Positions 28,670 to 39,574 are shown, numbered from the stretch's first letter. The stretch is DNA of 64,000 nucleotides from Stutzerimonas stutzeri (GCF_024448955.1 NZ_JAMOIH010000007.1:159209-223208), one strand, 5' to 3'. Notes: a model not told the origin generated them from the sequence alone. Made by a program: numbers and translations.

Positions 28670-30316
28670 ATGGCTGAGAATCTGATAGAGGTCCGCGATC
28701 TGGCCGTCGAGTTCGTCACCGGGGACCGGGTTCAGCGGGTCGTCGAAGGTGTTAGCTTCGATATCCGCAAGGGCGAGACCCTGGCACTGGTGGGAGAAAG
28801 CGGTTCCGGCAAGTCCGTCACGGCACATTCGATCCTGCGCCTACTGCCCTACCCGCTCGCCCAACATCCAGCCGGTGAAATCCGCTACGCCGGTGAAGAC
28901 CTGCTCAAGGCAACCGAAAAACGCATGCGTGGCATACGTGGCGACCGCATCGCCATGGTGTTCCAGGAGCCGATGACATCGCTGAATCCACTGCATACCG
29001 TTGGCAAACAGATCAATGAAGTGCTGCAGATTCACAAGGGCCTCAACGGCAAAGCCGCCACGGCACGCACCCTTGAGCTTCTCGAACTGGTCGGCATTCC
29101 AGAACCTGCCAAGCGTATTCGGGCCTATCCGCACGAACTGTCAGGCGGTCAGCGTCAACGTGTGGTGATCGCCATGGCGCTGGCGAACGAACCCGAACTG
29201 CTCATCGCTGACGAACCGACCACAGCGCTGGATGTAACGGTCCAGTTGAAAATCCTGGAACTGCTCAAGGATCTGCAGGCCCGCCTGGGCATGGCTCTAT
29301 TGCTGATCAGCCATGATCTCAACCTCGTTCGCCGAATCGCTCATCGTGTATGTGTCATGCAGAGCGGTCGCGTCGTCGAACAAGCGCCTTGCGAAGAATT
29401 GTTTCGTTCGCCACAGCACCCCTATACCCGGGAGCTGCTTGCGGCGGAGCCTAGCGGCGATCCGGTAACAGTTGAAGCCTCATCTCCGATGCTGCTGGAA
29501 GTGAATGATCTGCGTGTCTGGTTCCCTATCAAGAAGGGGCTGTTCAGGCACACCGTCGATCACGTCAAAGCGGTTGATGGCGTCACCTTCAGCTTGCCTA
29601 AGGGCCAGACGCTGGGCATCGTCGGGGAAAGCGGCTCGGGGAAATCTACATTGGGGCTTGCAATCCTGCGACTGCTAGCCAGCAATGGCGAAATCCGGTT
29701 TCAGGGTCAAGCACTGGAGAAGATGTCGCAACGTTCGGTACGTCCGTTGCGGCGTCAAATGCAGGTCGTGTTTCAAGATCCATTCGGTAGCCTCAGTCCC
29801 CGAATGTCGGTCGGCCAGATTGTTGGCGAAGGGCTTGGCATCCATGGAATGGGCAGTGCTGAGGAACAGGCGCAGGCGATCATCGATGCGCTGGTCGAGG
29901 TTGGGCTCGACCCGGAGAGCCGCCACCGCTATCCCCACGAATTTTCCGGGGGCCAGCGGCAGCGTATCGCGATAGCCAGGGCTCTGGTACTCAAGCCGGA
30001 GCTAATCCTGCTCGATGAGCCAACCTCAGCGCTGGATAGAACCGTACAGCGGCAAGTCGTGGAGCTACTACGCTCGCTACAGGCCAAGTACAACCTGACC
30101 TACCTGTTCATCAGCCACGATCTGGCGGTGGTACGGGCGCTGAGCCACCAGATGATGGTCGTCAAGCAAGGCAAGGTCGTTGAACAGGGAGTGGCCGAGG
30201 GTATCTTCGCCGCCCCCCAACATCCATATACACAGCAGTTGCTGGAATCCGCCTTCATGGTGCCAGCGGCTGAACAACCAGAAGAGGGACAAGCACATGG
30301 GTTTTCTTACCGGTAA
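28670..30316 (+). CDS. nppD: Peptide ABC transporter dual ATPase (YejF-like)
   Basis: This 548-residue fused double ABC ATPase has two Walker A motifs ([11 protein letters not shown] near residue 43 and [11 protein letters not shown] near 325). The signatures are [15 protein letters not shown] and [15 protein letters not shown]. The Walker B segments are [12 protein letters not shown] and [12 protein letters not shown]. It powers NppBC. The start at ATG 28670 has AAGGAA upstream. Its 3-prime end overlaps fabI by 20 nt. Confidence 0.94.
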   Translation: MAENLIEVRDLAVEFVTGDRVQRVVEGVSFDIRKGETLALVGESGSGKSVTAHSILRLLPYPLAQHPAGEIRYAGEDLLKATEKRMRGIRGDRIAMVFQEPMTSLNPLHTVGKQINEVLQIHKGLNGKAATARTLELLELVGIPEPAKRIRAYPHELSGGQRQRVVIAMALANEPELLIADEPTTALDVTVQLKILELLKDLQARLGMALLLISHDLNLVRRIAHRVCVMQSGRVVEQAPCEELFRSPQHPYTRELLAAEPSGDPVTVEASSPMLLEVNDLRVWFPIKKGLFRHTVDHVKAVDGVTFSLPKGQTLGIVGESGSGKSTLGLAILRLLASNGEIRFQGQALEKMSQRSVRPLRRQMQVVFQDPFGSLSPRMSVGQIVGEGLGIHGMGSAEEQAQAIIDALVEVGLDPESRHRYPHEFSGGQRQRIAIARALVLKPELILLDEPTSALDRTVQRQVVELLRSLQAKYNLTYLFISHDLAVVRALSHQMMVVKQGKVVEQGVAEGIFAAPQHPYTQQLLESAFMVPAAEQPEEGQAHGFSYR

Positions 30317-31091
30317 GCGCGTACTGATCGTTGGCGTCGCCAGCAAATTGTCGATCGCCTCGGGTATCGCCGCCGCCATGCATCGCGAAGGCGCTGAGCT
30401 GGCTTTTACCTATCAGAACGAAAAGCTCAAGGGGCGCGTCGAAGAGTTCGCCGCCGGCTGGGGCTCAGGTCCGGAGCTGTGCTTCCCCTGCGACGTTGCC
30501 AATGACGATGAAATCGTCCGGGTCTTTGAAGAGCTAGGCAAGAAGTGGGACGGCCTGGACGGCATCGTTCACTCGGTCGGGTTTGCACCAGGCGATCAGC
30601 TCGACGGCGACTTCACCGACGTCACCACTCGCGATGGCTTCAAGATCGCTCACGACATCAGCGCCTATAGCCTGGTCGCCTTGGCCAAGGCCGGTCGTCC
30701 GATGATGAAGGGCCGTAACGGCGCCATCCTCACCCTCTCCTACCTCGGTGCCGAGCGCACCATGCCCAACTACAACGTCATGGGTATGGCCAAGGCCAGC
30801 CTTGAAGCAGGCGTTCGTTATCTGGCCGGCAGCCTCGGACCAGAGGGCACCCGCGTCAACGCCGTATCGGCAGGCCCGATCCGCACATTGGCCGCATCTG
30901 GCATCAAAAGCTTCCGCAAAATGCTGGCGGCCAACGAAAAGCAGACACCGCTGCGTCGCAACGTCACCATCGAGGAAGTCGGTAATGCCGGCGCGTTCCT
31001 CTGCTCGGATCTCGCTTCCGGTATCAGTGGTGAAATTCTCTATGTCGACGGTGGCTTCAATACCACCGCAATGGGTGCGATCGAAGACTGA
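30297..31091 (+). CDS. fabI: Enoyl-[acyl-carrier-protein] reductase (NADH)
   Basis: This 264-residue SDR-type enoyl-ACP reductase carries out the last step of fatty acid elongation. The FabI form of the cofactor loop is [16 protein letters not shown]. Catalytic Tyr149, Tyr159 and Lys166 are in the [18 protein letters not shown] region. It is the target of triclosan-like inhibitors in this family. Translation starts inside the end of nppD at ATG 30297 with AGAGGGAC upstream, so an essential biosynthetic gene shares the importer transcript. A strong terminator follows. Confidence 0.95.
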   Translation: MGFLTGKRVLIVGVASKLSIASGIAAAMHREGAELAFTYQNEKLKGRVEEFAAGWGSGPELCFPCDVANDDEIVRVFEELGKKWDGLDGIVHSVGFAPGDQLDGDFTDVTTRDGFKIAHDISAYSLVALAKAGRPMMKGRNGAILTLSYLGAERTMPNYNVMGMAKASLEAGVRYLAGSLGPEGTRVNAVSAGPIRTLAASGIKSFRKMLAANEKQTPLRRNVTIEEVGNAGAFLCSDLASGISGEILYVDGGFNTTAMGAIED

Positions 31092-31103
31092 ACCAGCGCC
31101 CAT

Positions 31104-31133
31104 AAAAAAACCCGCACCAAGTGCGGGTTTTTT
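31104..31133. terminator. Bidirectional terminator between fabI and ppiD
   Basis: Stem AACCCGCAC / GTGCGGGTT with loop CAA is flanked by seven A on the left and six T on the right. It can end both fabI (+) and ppiD (-) transcripts. Confidence 0.92.
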
Positions 31134-31151
31134 GCGCCTAAGTGAATCGAA

Positions 31152-33008
31152 TTAGAAGGTTTCGATGTCAGCGTTGGCGTGCAGCATCTGCCGGTACGCA
31201 GCAAAATCCTGCTGACCACTACGCGAAGCCAGGAAACGGCGATAGCTTTGCTTGTCCTCCTCTGACAGTTCAGCGTTCGGCTCGCTGACTCCGCTTAGAC
31301 GAACGACTACAAAGTCCCCACCGGGAAGCCGGACGCTGCCGTAAGTCGGCGTTTCATTCGTCTCCGGCTTCGGCATCCGGAACACCTGCTGAAGCACTGC
31401 CGGATCAACGCCTTCCTGATTGCGCGAAGCGGCCTCTACCGGCTGCCACTGCTGCTCAGCCTGCACGCCTTCGCGCAGACTGGCAACCAGCGACTCGCCT
31501 GCCTCACGCGCCTGCTCAGCCGCCTTGCTGCGCTGAAGCTGAGCGACGATGTCTCCTTTCACCACATCGAACGGCTGCACTTCCGGTTGTAGATGCTCTT
31601 TCACACGCACCGCAACAACGGTGTCCGGATCCAGTTCGATGACACCGCTGTTGGCGCCATCTATCAGAACCTCTTCGCTGAACGCCGCCTGGATAACCTG
31701 CCTATTGGCTGCAACACCACTGCCGCCGCCCTCACGCCCGAACGCCTCGGTCGTATGTACGGACAAGCCTAGCTCCTGAGCCGGCTGGGCGAGATCAGAC
31801 GACTCGAACGCGGTATCTTCCAACAGCTTGGCTGCCTCGACGAAACGCTGCTCGACCTGCTGCACCTTGAGCTCACGCACCAGCTCCGGTTGCATGCTTT
31901 CCAGCGTAGGGACTTCAGGTGACTGCACACCCAACAGTTTGATCAGATGCCAGCCAAAGTCAGACCGGACCGGAGCTGATACCTGCCCTTCTTCGAGCGC
32001 ATACAGCGCTTCCTCGAACGCCGGGTCATAGACTCCCTGACCGGCGAAGCCCAGATCGCCCCCTTCGTTGGCCGAACCCGGGTCGTCGGAGGTTTCCTTG
32101 GCCAGTGCCGCGAAATCCTCACCAGCGGACAAGCGCTTGGCAATTTCGTCGATCTTCGCCTTGGCCTCAGCGTCGCTAGAGTTATCGGCCTCGATCAGAA
32201 TATGCGCCGCACGGCGCTGCTCGGCAAGATTGGCGATGCGCTGCTGATAGAGATTCGCCACTTGTTCGTCCGAGACATCGACCTGATCGAAGAACGACTC
32301 CTTCTTCAGCTCGACGTACTGAAGAACGACCTGCTCAGGCGAGCGGAAACGGTCAGTGTTCTGCTCATAGTACTCGCGCGCTTCATCGTCACTGACTTCA
32401 GCCACAGCCGTATCTGCCGGCACGGTAATGGTGGCGAAATCGCGAGTTTGCTGTTCCAGTCGAGCAAAGGCTTCGATCTGATCATCCGTGACGAAACCGG
32501 AACCGGAAATACCGGCACGCAGCTGCCCAATCAGCATTTCTTGCTTCAGCAGCTCACGAAACTGGAAGCGGGTATAGCCCATCTGCTGAATGACCTGATC
32601 GAACCGTGACGCGTTGAAAACACCGTCGACGAGAAACTCAGGCGTTTGCAATATCAGCTGATCGAGAGCAGCCTCGGAGAAGGCGAAATCGGCTTCACGA
32701 GTGCCTTGCAGCAAAAGTGCACGGTCGATCAGCGCTTGCAGAGATGATTCGCGGACTAGCTTGTCGTCCAGCAGTGAAGGGTCGAAATTACCGCCCAACT
32801 GCTGGGACAGCTGCCGGCGCTGCATATTCATTGCCTGGTTGAGCTCATCCTGCGAGATTTCTTCGCCATTAACCTCGGCGGCAGTTCGGCTGTTGCCTGC
32901 ACTATTGAATATGGCCTCAAAGCCTGTCAGTGCCAACAGCACAACGATGATGCCGATGATGGTTTTGGCAATCCAGCCTTGTGAATTGTCCCTGATGTTC
33001 TGAAGCAT
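31152..33008 (-). CDS. ppiD: Periplasmic folding chaperone / peptidyl-prolyl isomerase PpiD
   Basis: This 618-residue protein is anchored by one N-terminal helix (IAKTIIGIIVVLLALTGF, residues 13-31). A SurA-like chaperone region follows, starting near VNGEEISQDELNQAMNMQ. A parvulin domain covers about residues 265-360 (AAHILIEADNSSDAEAKAKI, then GDLGFAGQGVYDPAFEEAL and FGWHLIKL). It assists folding of outer-membrane proteins leaving the Sec channel. It lies downstream of hupB but behind a terminator, so it probably has its own promoter. Confidence 0.93.
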   Translation of the reverse strand: MLQNIRDNSQGWIAKTIIGIIVVLLALTGFEAIFNSAGNSRTAAEVNGEEISQDELNQAMNMQRRQLSQQLGGNFDPSLLDDKLVRESSLQALIDRALLLQGTREADFAFSEAALDQLILQTPEFLVDGVFNASRFDQVIQQMGYTRFQFRELLKQEMLIGQLRAGISGSGFVTDDQIEAFARLEQQTRDFATITVPADTAVAEVSDDEAREYYEQNTDRFRSPEQVVLQYVELKKESFFDQVDVSDEQVANLYQQRIANLAEQRRAAHILIEADNSSDAEAKAKIDEIAKRLSAGEDFAALAKETSDDPGSANEGGDLGFAGQGVYDPAFEEALYALEEGQVSAPVRSDFGWHLIKLLGVQSPEVPTLESMQPELVRELKVQQVEQRFVEAAKLLEDTAFESSDLAQPAQELGLSVHTTEAFGREGGGSGVAANRQVIQAAFSEEVLIDGANSGVIELDPDTVVAVRVKEHLQPEVQPFDVVKGDIVAQLQRSKAAEQAREAGESLVASLREGVQAEQQWQPVEAASRNQEGVDPAVLQQVFRMPKPETNETPTYGSVRLPGGDFVVVRLSGVSEPNAELSEEDKQSYRRFLASRSGQQDFAAYRQMLHANADIETF

Positions 33009-33060
33009 GCGTCCCCCAGGAGTCAGCTGCGCAATGATCGTTGCAGCGCGGGTGGAATCC

Positions 33061-33093
33061 GAATAAAAGAAAGGCGCATCCAGGGATGCGCCT
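33061..33093 (-). terminator. Minus-strand terminator downstream of hupB
   Basis: Stem AGGCGCAT / ATGCGCCT (33072-33079 with 33086-33093) is followed on the minus strand by TTCTTTTATT. It ends a transcript that passes through the structured stretch 33103-33172. Confidence 0.82.
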
Positions 33094-33102
33094 CTCGGAG
33101 CT

Positions 33103-33172
33103 TTGGAGCGGTTGGACCTTATCCCCCAGGCCCGAACGCAACAGGCCGTGCCTGTTCGGCTAACCGCTCCAA
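33103..33172 (-). ncRNA. Structured RNA candidate in the hupB-ppiD gap
   Basis: Eleven-base perfect arms TTGGAGCGGTT (33103-33113) and AACCGCTCCAA (33162-33172) enclose an inner hairpin AACAGGC-CGT-GCCTGTT (33140-33156). An alternative pairing of CCGAAC with GTTCGG competes with the inner stem. A terminator lies ten bases beyond on the minus strand. It could be a 3-prime UTR element or a processed small RNA of the hupB transcript. It does not fold as a tRNA: no T-arm consensus is present. Confidence 0.45.
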
Positions 33173-33215
33173 GCCAGGGCCAGCGCTAACTGACAACTGG
33201 CCGGATCGAAAACGC

Positions 33216-33488
33216 TTAGTTGACAGCGTCTTTCAGAGCTTTGCCAGCTTTGAAACCCGGAATCTTGGCGGCAGCGATGTCGATTGGCTTGCCGGTCTGC
33301 GGGTTGCGGCCAGTACGAGCGGCGCGTTCCTTGACAGCGAAAGTACCGAAACCAACCAGCACCACGGAATCACCAGCCTTCAGAGCACCAGTGACGGATT
33401 CAATCACTGCATCCAGCGCGCGGCCAGCAACAGCTTTCGGGATATCAGCAGATGCAGCGATGGCATCGATCAGTTCCGACTTGTTCAC
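33216..33488 (-). CDS. hupB: DNA-binding protein HU-beta
   Basis: This 90-residue nucleoid protein starts [20 protein letters not shown] and has the DNA-binding arm [25 protein letters not shown] with the conserved GRNPQTG. It bends and compacts DNA as a dimer. It lies between lon and ppiD, the usual gammaproteobacterial order, with its own promoter in the gap after lon. Confidence 0.97.
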   Translation of the reverse strand: MNKSELIDAIAASADIPKAVAGRALDAVIESVTGALKAGDSVVLVGFGTFAVKERAARTGRNPQTGKPIDIAAAKIPGFKAGKALKDAVN

Positions 33489-33578
33489 TCTAAGTCCCCT
33501 TATTTCTGTTGAGTCGTATCTTTAATTTTTTGGGTGTAAGCAAAGCGGTGCCGAAATAGCGACGACACAAGGGGCCGG

Positions 33579-33608
33579 CTTATATCAAGGCCGGCGAAAA
33601 TGTGTCAA
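33579..33608 (-). promoter_or_regulatory. Sigma70 promoter for hupB
   Basis: On the minus strand a perfect TTGACA -35 (33608-33603) and a TATAAG -10 (33584-33579) are separated by 18 bases. The start point would be near 33572, giving a leader of about 85 nt before hupB. The spacer includes half of a GCCGGC inverted repeat. Confidence 0.65.
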
Positions 33609-33622
33609 CAAAGCCTTTCAGA

Positions 33623-36019
33623 CTAATGCGTGCTGATTCGCTCCTTGGAATCAGACTCGCGCTTGTCGTCCTTTGCAACAATCTCTGGAGCCGCATCGGG
33701 CAAGGGCTCCGGCGCGTATTGCAGCGCAATTTGGAGGACTTCGTCAATCCACTTCACCGGTTTAATCTGCAGGTCCTGCTTAATATTCTCAGGAATCTCT
33801 TTCAGATCACGCTGATTTTCTTCGGGAATGATCACAGTCTTGATTCCACCCCGATGCGCAGCGAGCAGTTTCTCTTTCAGTCCACCGATAGCCAATACCT
33901 GACCACGCAACGTGATTTCTCCGGTCATCGCAACTTCGGCGCGAACCGGAATCTGCGTAAGCGCTGATACGAGCGCCGTGCACATTCCAATTCCCGCGCT
34001 AGGTCCATCCTTGGGTGTTGCACCTTCCGGCACGTGGATATGGATATCCTGCTTCTCATGAAAATCTACCGGAATCCCCAGGCTTTTGGCTCGGCTACGC
34101 ACGACCGTAAGCGCCGCGGTGATCGACTCGCCCATTACATCACCGAGCGAACCCGTCTTGGTCAACCGGCCCTTGCCGGGCACTACGGCGGCCTCAATCG
34201 TCAGCAGCTCGCCGCCAACCTGGGTCCAGGCCAAACCCGTCACCTGGCCGACCTGATCCTGCTGCTCGGCAAGCCCGTAGCGGAACTTGCGAACGCCAAG
34301 GAAGTGCTCAAGCGATTCGGCGGTGACCTTCACCTCGAAGCTCTTCTCCGCTGCATGTTCCTTGACCACTTTCCGGCAGACCTTCGCGACTTGGCGCTCA
34401 AGGCTGCGAACGCCCGCCTCGCGGGTGTAATAGCGGATGATGTCGCGGATCGCCTCTTCCTCGAACAGCAGCTCGGTCTTTTTCAGTCCGTTGGCCTGTA
34501 TCTGCTTCGGAACCAGGTAACGAATCGCGATGTTGATTTTCTCGTCTTCGGTGTACCCCGGAAGACGAATGATCTCCATACGATCCAGCAAGGGAGCCGG
34601 GATATTCATGGAGTTCGCAGTGCAAAGGAACATTACGTCGGATAGGTCATAGTCGACCTCGAGGTAATGGTCATTGAAATTATGGTTCTGCTCTGGGTCG
34701 AGCACTTCAAGCAACGCGGATGCGGGATCACCCCGCATGTCGTTGCCCATCTTGTCGATCTCATCGAGCAGGAACAGCGGATTGCGCACGCCGACCTTGC
34801 TCATCTTCTGGATCAACCGGCCAGGCATCGAACCGATATAGGTACGCCGATGGCCTCTGATCTCGGCTTCGTCCCGCACCCCACCCAGCGCCATCCGTAC
34901 GAACTTGCGGTTGGTGGAACGCGCAATGGACTCCGCCAGCGAAGTTTTACCCACGCCCGGAGGCCCAACCAGGCAGAGCACCGGCCCCTTGAGCTTTTTC
35001 ACGCGTTTCTGGACCGCGAGGTATTCAAGGATGCGATCCTTGACTTCCTCGAGACCATAATGGTCGGCATCGAGCACATCCTCGGCCTTCGCCAAATCCA
35101 GACGCACCTTACTCGCGGCCTTCCACGGTACACTTACCAGCCAGTCGATATAGGTCCGCACGACAGTCGCTTCGGCCGACATTGGCGACATCTGCTTGAG
35201 CTTGTTCAGCTCGGTCGTCGCCTTGGCGTGGGCATCCTTGCTCAGGCCAGCATTCTCGATGCGCTTCTTCAGGTCATCGATTTCGTTATGACCTTCGTCG
35301 ATGTCGCCCAGCTCTTTCTGAATGGCCTTCATCTGCTCGTTCAGATAATACTCACGCTGGCTTCGCTCCATCTGCTTCTTCACGCGCCCGCGAATTCGCT
35401 TTTCCACTTGAAGCAGATCGATTTCGGCATCAAGCAGCGCCAGTACGTGCTCGACCCGGGCCGGCAGGTCGATGATTTCGAGAATCGCCTGTTTCTGCTC
35501 GATCTTGAGCGCCATATGCGCGGCCATGGTATCGACCAGACGCGCCGGCTCATCGATGCTGGCAAGTGATGAAAGCACCTCGGTGGGGACCTTCTTGCCA
35601 AGCTGAACGTACTGCTCGAACTGACTCAGCAGACTGCGAGTGAAAACTTCCGCTTCGCGCTCTTCGATGCCGGACTCATCGATCAACGACACCTCGGCGC
35701 GACAATGGTCGTCCACGTCGTAAAAGCGATCTATGACGCCACGTTGCTCGCCCTCGACGAGAACCTTGACGGTGCCATCCGGAAGCTTGAGCAACTGCAG
35801 CACGGTCGCAACCGTGCCCACACGGTAAAGCCCGTCTTCAGCCGGATCGTCATCGGCCGGGTTCTTCTGGGCCAGCAGTAGGATCTGCTTGTCACCAGCC
35901 ATGGCGGATTCGAGCGCCTCGATGGACTTTTCCCGGCCAACGAACAGCGGAATCACCATGTGCGGGTAAACCACGACGTCGCGCAGTGGCAAAAGGGGCA
36001 ATTCGATGGTTGTCTTCAT
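33623..36019 (-). CDS. lon: ATP-dependent protease Lon
   Basis: This 798-residue AAA+ protease has the N-terminal substrate domain ([20 protein letters not shown]), coiled region, Walker [16 protein letters not shown] near residue 356, [20 protein letters not shown], and the C-terminal protease domain with the Ser in [11 protein letters not shown] and Lys in [14 protein letters not shown]. It degrades misfolded and regulatory proteins. The frame stays open upstream, but ATG 36019 ([10 protein letters not shown]) matches the family. A heat-shock-type promoter candidate lies about 55-85 nt upstream. Confidence 0.96.
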   Translation of the reverse strand: MKTTIELPLLPLRDVVVYPHMVIPLFVGREKSIEALESAMAGDKQILLLAQKNPADDDPAEDGLYRVGTVATVLQLLKLPDGTVKVLVEGEQRGVIDRFYDVDDHCRAEVSLIDESGIEEREAEVFTRSLLSQFEQYVQLGKKVPTEVLSSLASIDEPARLVDTMAAHMALKIEQKQAILEIIDLPARVEHVLALLDAEIDLLQVEKRIRGRVKKQMERSQREYYLNEQMKAIQKELGDIDEGHNEIDDLKKRIENAGLSKDAHAKATTELNKLKQMSPMSAEATVVRTYIDWLVSVPWKAASKVRLDLAKAEDVLDADHYGLEEVKDRILEYLAVQKRVKKLKGPVLCLVGPPGVGKTSLAESIARSTNRKFVRMALGGVRDEAEIRGHRRTYIGSMPGRLIQKMSKVGVRNPLFLLDEIDKMGNDMRGDPASALLEVLDPEQNHNFNDHYLEVDYDLSDVMFLCTANSMNIPAPLLDRMEIIRLPGYTEDEKINIAIRYLVPKQIQANGLKKTELLFEEEAIRDIIRYYTREAGVRSLERQVAKVCRKVVKEHAAEKSFEVKVTAESLEHFLGVRKFRYGLAEQQDQVGQVTGLAWTQVGGELLTIEAAVVPGKGRLTKTGSLGDVMGESITAALTVVRSRAKSLGIPVDFHEKQDIHIHVPEGATPKDGPSAGIGMCTALVSALTQIPVRAEVAMTGEITLRGQVLAIGGLKEKLLAAHRGGIKTVIIPEENQRDLKEIPENIKQDLQIKPVKWIDEVLQIALQYAPEPLPDAAPEIVAKDDKRESDSKERISTH

Positions 36020-36074
36020 AAATTCAGCTCTACGACGGCCATACGGCGGTGAACGGGAAACACCCTGGCAATCA

Positions 36075-36103
36075 AGATGAGGGCGTGCAGGGCAAAAAAC
36101 AAG
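36075..36103 (-). promoter_or_regulatory. Sigma32-like promoter candidate for lon
   Basis: On the minus strand CTTGTTT (36103-36097), a 13-base spacer, and CCCTCATCT (36083-36075) approximate the heat-shock consensus CTTGAAA and CCCCATNT. lon is a classical heat-shock gene, which supports the reading. The -35 matches only its first four bases. Confidence 0.4.
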
Positions 36104-36112
36104 GCGGCGGCA

Positions 36113-36141
36113 GAAAAGCAAAGGGGCCCGGAGGCCCCTTG
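36113..36141 (-). terminator. Terminator after clpX
   Basis: The palindrome AAGGGGCC / GGCCCCTT (36121-36140), with loop CGGA, is followed on the minus strand by TTGCTTTT. It lies six bases after the clpX stop and before the lon promoter candidate. Confidence 0.8.
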
Positions 36142-36146
36142 TTACG

Positions 36147-37427
36147 TTACGCGTCCGGCGCAGCCTTCGCAGGCGGCTCACTGCTCTCGTAAATAAGCAG
36201 CGGCTGGGAAGTCCCTTCGATGACGCTTTCGTCGATGACCACCTTGCTGACATCCTTCTGCGAAGGAATCTCATACATAGTATCGAGCAGCACACCCTCC
36301 AGGATCGAACGCAGACCGCGCGCTCCGGTCTTGCGCTCCAACGCACGGCTAGCCACGGCCTTGAGTGCGTCGGTACGGAACTCGAGATCTACGCCTTCGA
36401 GCTCGAACAACTTCCCATACTGTTTGGTCAGCGCGTTCTTGGGTTCGGTCAGGATCTGAATCAGCGCTGCCTCGTCCAGCTCATCGAGGGTCGCGATGAC
36501 CGGCAGACGACCGACGAACTCTGGAATCAGGCCAAACTTGACCAGATCGTCAGGCTCCACGGCACGCAACGACTCACCGATCTTCTTGCCCGGATCCTTG
36601 CTGCGAACCTCGGCATTGAAGCCGATGCCGCCCTGGGTCGAGCGGCCCTGGATAACCTTCTCCAGACCAGCGAACGCACCGCCACAGATGAACAAGATGT
36701 TGCGCGTATCGACCTGCAGGAACTCCTGCTGCGGATGCTTGCGACCGCCCTGCGGCGGAACCGAGGCGACCGTACCTTCGATCAGCTTGAGCAGTGCCTG
36801 CTGTACACCCTCACCCGACACATCACGGGTAATCGAAGGGTTGTCCGACTTACGGGAAATCTTGTCGATCTCGTCGATGTAGACGATGCCCATTTGAGCC
36901 TTCTCGACATCGTAATCGCATTTCTGCAACAGCTTCTGAATGATGTTTTCAACGTCCTCGCCTACGTAGCCCGCCTCGGTGAGGGTGGTGGCGTCGGCAA
37001 TGGTGAACGGCACATTCAACAGCCGTGCGAGCGTCTCGGCAAGCAGCGTCTTGCCCGAACCGGTCGGCCCGATCAGCAAAATGTTGCTCTTGCCCAGTTC
37101 GACTTCTTCCTTCTTGTCGCGCTGGTTGAGTCGCTTGTAATGGTTGTAAACAGCCACTGCCAAGATCTTCTTGGCACGCTCCTGACCAATGACGTATTGG
37201 TCGAGAATGCCGCTGATCTCTCTGGGTGCAGGCAGTTTTTGCGCGCTGCTTTCAGCCTGTGCCTCTTGCACCTCCTCACGGATGATGTCATTGCACAGGT
37301 CGACGCACTCGTCGCAGATAAAGACCGAAGGTCCGGCAATCAACTTGCGTACTTCATGCTGGCTTTTGCCGCAGAAAGAGCAATAGAGCAGCTTGCCGGA
37401 ATCCTCGCCGTTGCGGGTGTCAGTCAT
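36147..37427 (-). CDS. clpX: ClpX ATPase subunit of ClpXP protease
   Basis: This 426-residue AAA+ unfoldase has the N-terminal zinc finger CSFCGK and CDECVDLC (about residues 16-43), Walker [16 protein letters not shown] near 116-130, Walker [13 protein letters not shown], and the IGF loop equivalent (IGFNAEVRS) that docks on ClpP. It unfolds tagged substrates for ClpP. ATG 37427 (MTDTRNGED) matches the family length; the frame is open 33 nt further. It is preceded by a hairpin in the clpP-clpX gap. Confidence 0.96.
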   Translation of the reverse strand: MTDTRNGEDSGKLLYCSFCGKSQHEVRKLIAGPSVFICDECVDLCNDIIREEVQEAQAESSAQKLPAPREISGILDQYVIGQERAKKILAVAVYNHYKRLNQRDKKEEVELGKSNILLIGPTGSGKTLLAETLARLLNVPFTIADATTLTEAGYVGEDVENIIQKLLQKCDYDVEKAQMGIVYIDEIDKISRKSDNPSITRDVSGEGVQQALLKLIEGTVASVPPQGGRKHPQQEFLQVDTRNILFICGGAFAGLEKVIQGRSTQGGIGFNAEVRSKDPGKKIGESLRAVEPDDLVKFGLIPEFVGRLPVIATLDELDEAALIQILTEPKNALTKQYGKLFELEGVDLEFRTDALKAVASRALERKTGARGLRSILEGVLLDTMYEIPSQKDVSKVVIDESVIEGTSQPLLIYESSEPPAKAAPDA

Positions 37428-37474
37428 TCGATCGATCCAATCGGGGAAGGCTTGAAACACAAGATGAAGGCAAT

Positions 37475-37496
37475 CGTGGGCTTTTTCAAGCCCACG
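37475..37496 (-). other. Intercistronic hairpin between clpP and clpX
   Basis: CGTGGGCTT / AAGCCCACG with a four-base loop lies in the 98-nt gap. No T run follows on the minus strand, so it is more likely an RNA-stability or partial attenuation element than a full terminator. Confidence 0.5.
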
Positions 37497-37525
37497 CTAC
37501 AGCCGGATATCGCCGGGCGGTGTGA

Positions 37526-38164
37526 TCAGACTGCCATCTGCCGCTGGGCCAGGACCTGGTCGATCAGGCCGTACTTGACGGCTTCTTCGCCACTCATGAA
37601 GTTGTCACGGTCGGTGTCGCGCGCAATCACTTCCATCGGCTGGCCAGTGTGTGCAGCCATTACCTTGTTCAGCCGCTCACGAATCGTGAGAATTTCGCGG
37701 GCGTGAATTTCGATGTCAGACGCCTGCCCCTGGAAACCACCCAGAGGCTGGTGAATCATCATGCGCGAATGCGGCAAGCAGTAACGCTTGCCCGCTGCGC
37801 CGCCCGTCAGCAAAAGGGCGCCCATGCTGCACGCCTGACCGATGCAAATTGTGGAAACGTCGGGCTTGATGAACTGCATCGTGTCGTAGATCGACATGCC
37901 TGCAGTAACCGAACCACCGGGGGAATTGATGTACAGGTGAATGTCCTTCTCGGGATTTTCCGCCTCGAGGAACAGCATCTGCGCAACGATCAAGTTGGCC
38001 ATGTAATCTTCCACTTGGCCAACCATGAAGATCACCCGCTCCTTCAGGAGACGGGAATAGATGTCATACGCACGCTCGCCACGAGCGGATTGCTCGATGA
38101 CCATGGGCACCAGGCCGCCAGCCGCCTGGATATCTGGTGCTTGCATAAACGAATTGCCGGACAT
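37526..38164 (-). CDS. clpP: ATP-dependent Clp protease proteolytic subunit
   Basis: This 212-residue serine peptidase forms the two-ring ClpP barrel. The triad is visible: Ser in [11 protein letters not shown], His in [14 protein letters not shown], and Asp in [12 protein letters not shown] short propeptide ends before [23 protein letters not shown] 38164 ([10 protein letters not shown]) was chosen; an upstream in-frame TTG at 38170 has no better signal. GGGAG lies about 11 bases upstream. Confidence 0.96.
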   Translation of the reverse strand: MSGNSFMQAPDIQAAGGLVPMVIEQSARGERAYDIYSRLLKERVIFMVGQVEDYMANLIVAQMLFLEAENPEKDIHLYINSPGGSVTAGMSIYDTMQFIKPDVSTICIGQACSMGALLLTGGAAGKRYCLPHSRMMIHQPLGGFQGQASDIEIHAREILTIRERLNKVMAAHTGQPMEVIARDTDRDNFMSGEEAVKYGLIDQVLAQRQMAV

Positions 38165-38191
38165 TTCCAACGAAACTCCCTATGTCATGCC

Positions 38192-38225
38192 GCAAAGACA
38201 TAAGCCAGCACGAGGCTGGCTTATG
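38192..38225 (-). promoter_or_regulatory. Hairpin and repeated leader motif upstream of clpP
   Basis: CATAAGCCAG / CTGGCTTATG (38199-38208 with 38216-38225) forms a ten-base stem in the tig-clpP gap. The 17 bases at 38192-38208 match 39575-39591 upstream of tig at 15 of 17 positions. It may be an attenuating hairpin or a shared regulatory site. Confidence 0.45.
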
Positions 38226-38249
38226 AATGCATATAAACGGTGAAGAGCC

Positions 38250-39560
38250 TCAGGCAGCTTGCGGAGCTTCCGCAGGCTTCACTGCTTCTTCGTAGGAGAC
38301 CGATTTGTCGGTCACTTTAGCCTGCTGCAGGACAGTATCTACAACTTGCTCTTCGAGCACAACAGAACGGACTTCGTTCAATTGCTCGTCGTTCTTGTAG
38401 TACCAGGACACGACCTGCTCCGGCTCTTGGTAAGCGGAAGCCATTTCCTCGATCAGCTCGCGAACGCGTGTGTCATCAGGCTTGAGCTCGTACTGCTTGA
38501 CCACTTCGGCGACGATCAGACCCAGCACGACGCGGCGCTTGGCCTGCTCTTCGAACAGCTCGGCCGGCAGTTGGTCCGGCTTGATGTTGCCGCCGAATTG
38601 CTGAACGGCCTGAACGCGCAAACGGTTCACTTCGTTGTCGACTAGAGCCTTCGGCACTTCGATCGGGTTGGCACTGACCAAACCTTCCATGACTTGGTTC
38701 TTGACCTTGGTCTTGATGGCCTGGCGCAGCTCGCGCTCCATGTTCTTTTTCACTTCGGCACGGAAGCCTTCGAGGCCGCCTTCTTGTACACCGAACTGGG
38801 CGAAGAACTCGTCGTTCAGCTCCGGCAACTGAGGAGCCTCGACGCTGTTGACGGTAACGGTGAACTCAGCAGTTTTGCCGGCGAGGTCGAGATTCTGGTA
38901 GTCCTCCGGGAAAGCCGGGTTGATGACCCGCTCTTCACCGGCCTTGGCACCAACCAGCGCGGACTCGAAGCCCGGAATCATGCGACCGGATCCCAGTACC
39001 AGCTGGGTACCTTGCGCCGAACCACCGGCGAAGGCTTCACCGTCGATCTTGCCGACGAAATCGATGTTCAGCTGATCGCCATCTTCGGCAGCACGGTCGG
39101 CCTTCTCAAAACGAGTGTTCTGCTTGCGCAGGATTTCGAGCATGTTGTCGACGTCGGCATCTGCCACTTCGGCCTGCAGGCGCTCGATCTCGACGCCTTC
39201 GAAGCTGGCAACCTTGAACTCGGGGAACACTTCGAAAGTCGCGACGTATTCCAGATCTTTGCCCTTCTCGAACACTTTCGGCTCGACGGCAGGCGCGCCG
39301 GCGGGGTTCAGCTTCTCGGCTACCACGGCTTCGTAGAAGGTGGCCTGGATCAGATCGCCCAGCGCTTCCTGGCGTGCAGCAGCTTCATAGCGCTGACGAA
39401 TGACGCTCATCGGCACCTTGCCGGGACGAAAACCTGGGATCTTTGCACGGCTGGCGGTCTGTTGCAGACGCTTGTTGACTTCGTTCTCGATGCGCTCGAC
39501 CGGCACGCCAATGGTCATGCGGCGCTCAAGAGCGGAGGTGCTTTCAACAGAAACTTGCAT
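38250..39560 (-). CDS. tig: Trigger factor, ribosome-associated chaperone
   Basis: This 436-residue chaperone binds near the ribosome exit tunnel. The ribosome-docking motif GFRPGKVP lies near residue 44. The FKBP-type isomerase domain is at about 150-245 ([20 protein letters not shown]). The C-terminal helical chaperone arms follow. ATG 39560 ([14 protein letters not shown]) has AGGAAAA upstream and gives the family length. Order tig-clpP-clpX-lon is conserved. Confidence 0.96.
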   Translation of the reverse strand: MQVSVESTSALERRMTIGVPVERIENEVNKRLQQTASRAKIPGFRPGKVPMSVIRQRYEAAARQEALGDLIQATFYEAVVAEKLNPAGAPAVEPKVFEKGKDLEYVATFEVFPEFKVASFEGVEIERLQAEVADADVDNMLEILRKQNTRFEKADRAAEDGDQLNIDFVGKIDGEAFAGGSAQGTQLVLGSGRMIPGFESALVGAKAGEERVINPAFPEDYQNLDLAGKTAEFTVTVNSVEAPQLPELNDEFFAQFGVQEGGLEGFRAEVKKNMERELRQAIKTKVKNQVMEGLVSANPIEVPKALVDNEVNRLRVQAVQQFGGNIKPDQLPAELFEEQAKRRVVLGLIVAEVVKQYELKPDDTRVRELIEEMASAYQEPEQVVSWYYKNDEQLNEVRSVVLEEQVVDTVLQQAKVTDKSVSYEEAVKPAEAPQAA

Positions 39561-39574
39561 GGATTTTCCTCGTT

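Noticed and set aside
33097..33177. tRNA-like GGAGCGG / CCGCTCC acceptor-type pairing
   Set aside because: No T-arm GTTC consensus, no proper anticodon arm and wrong arm spacing; kept only as a structured RNA candidate.
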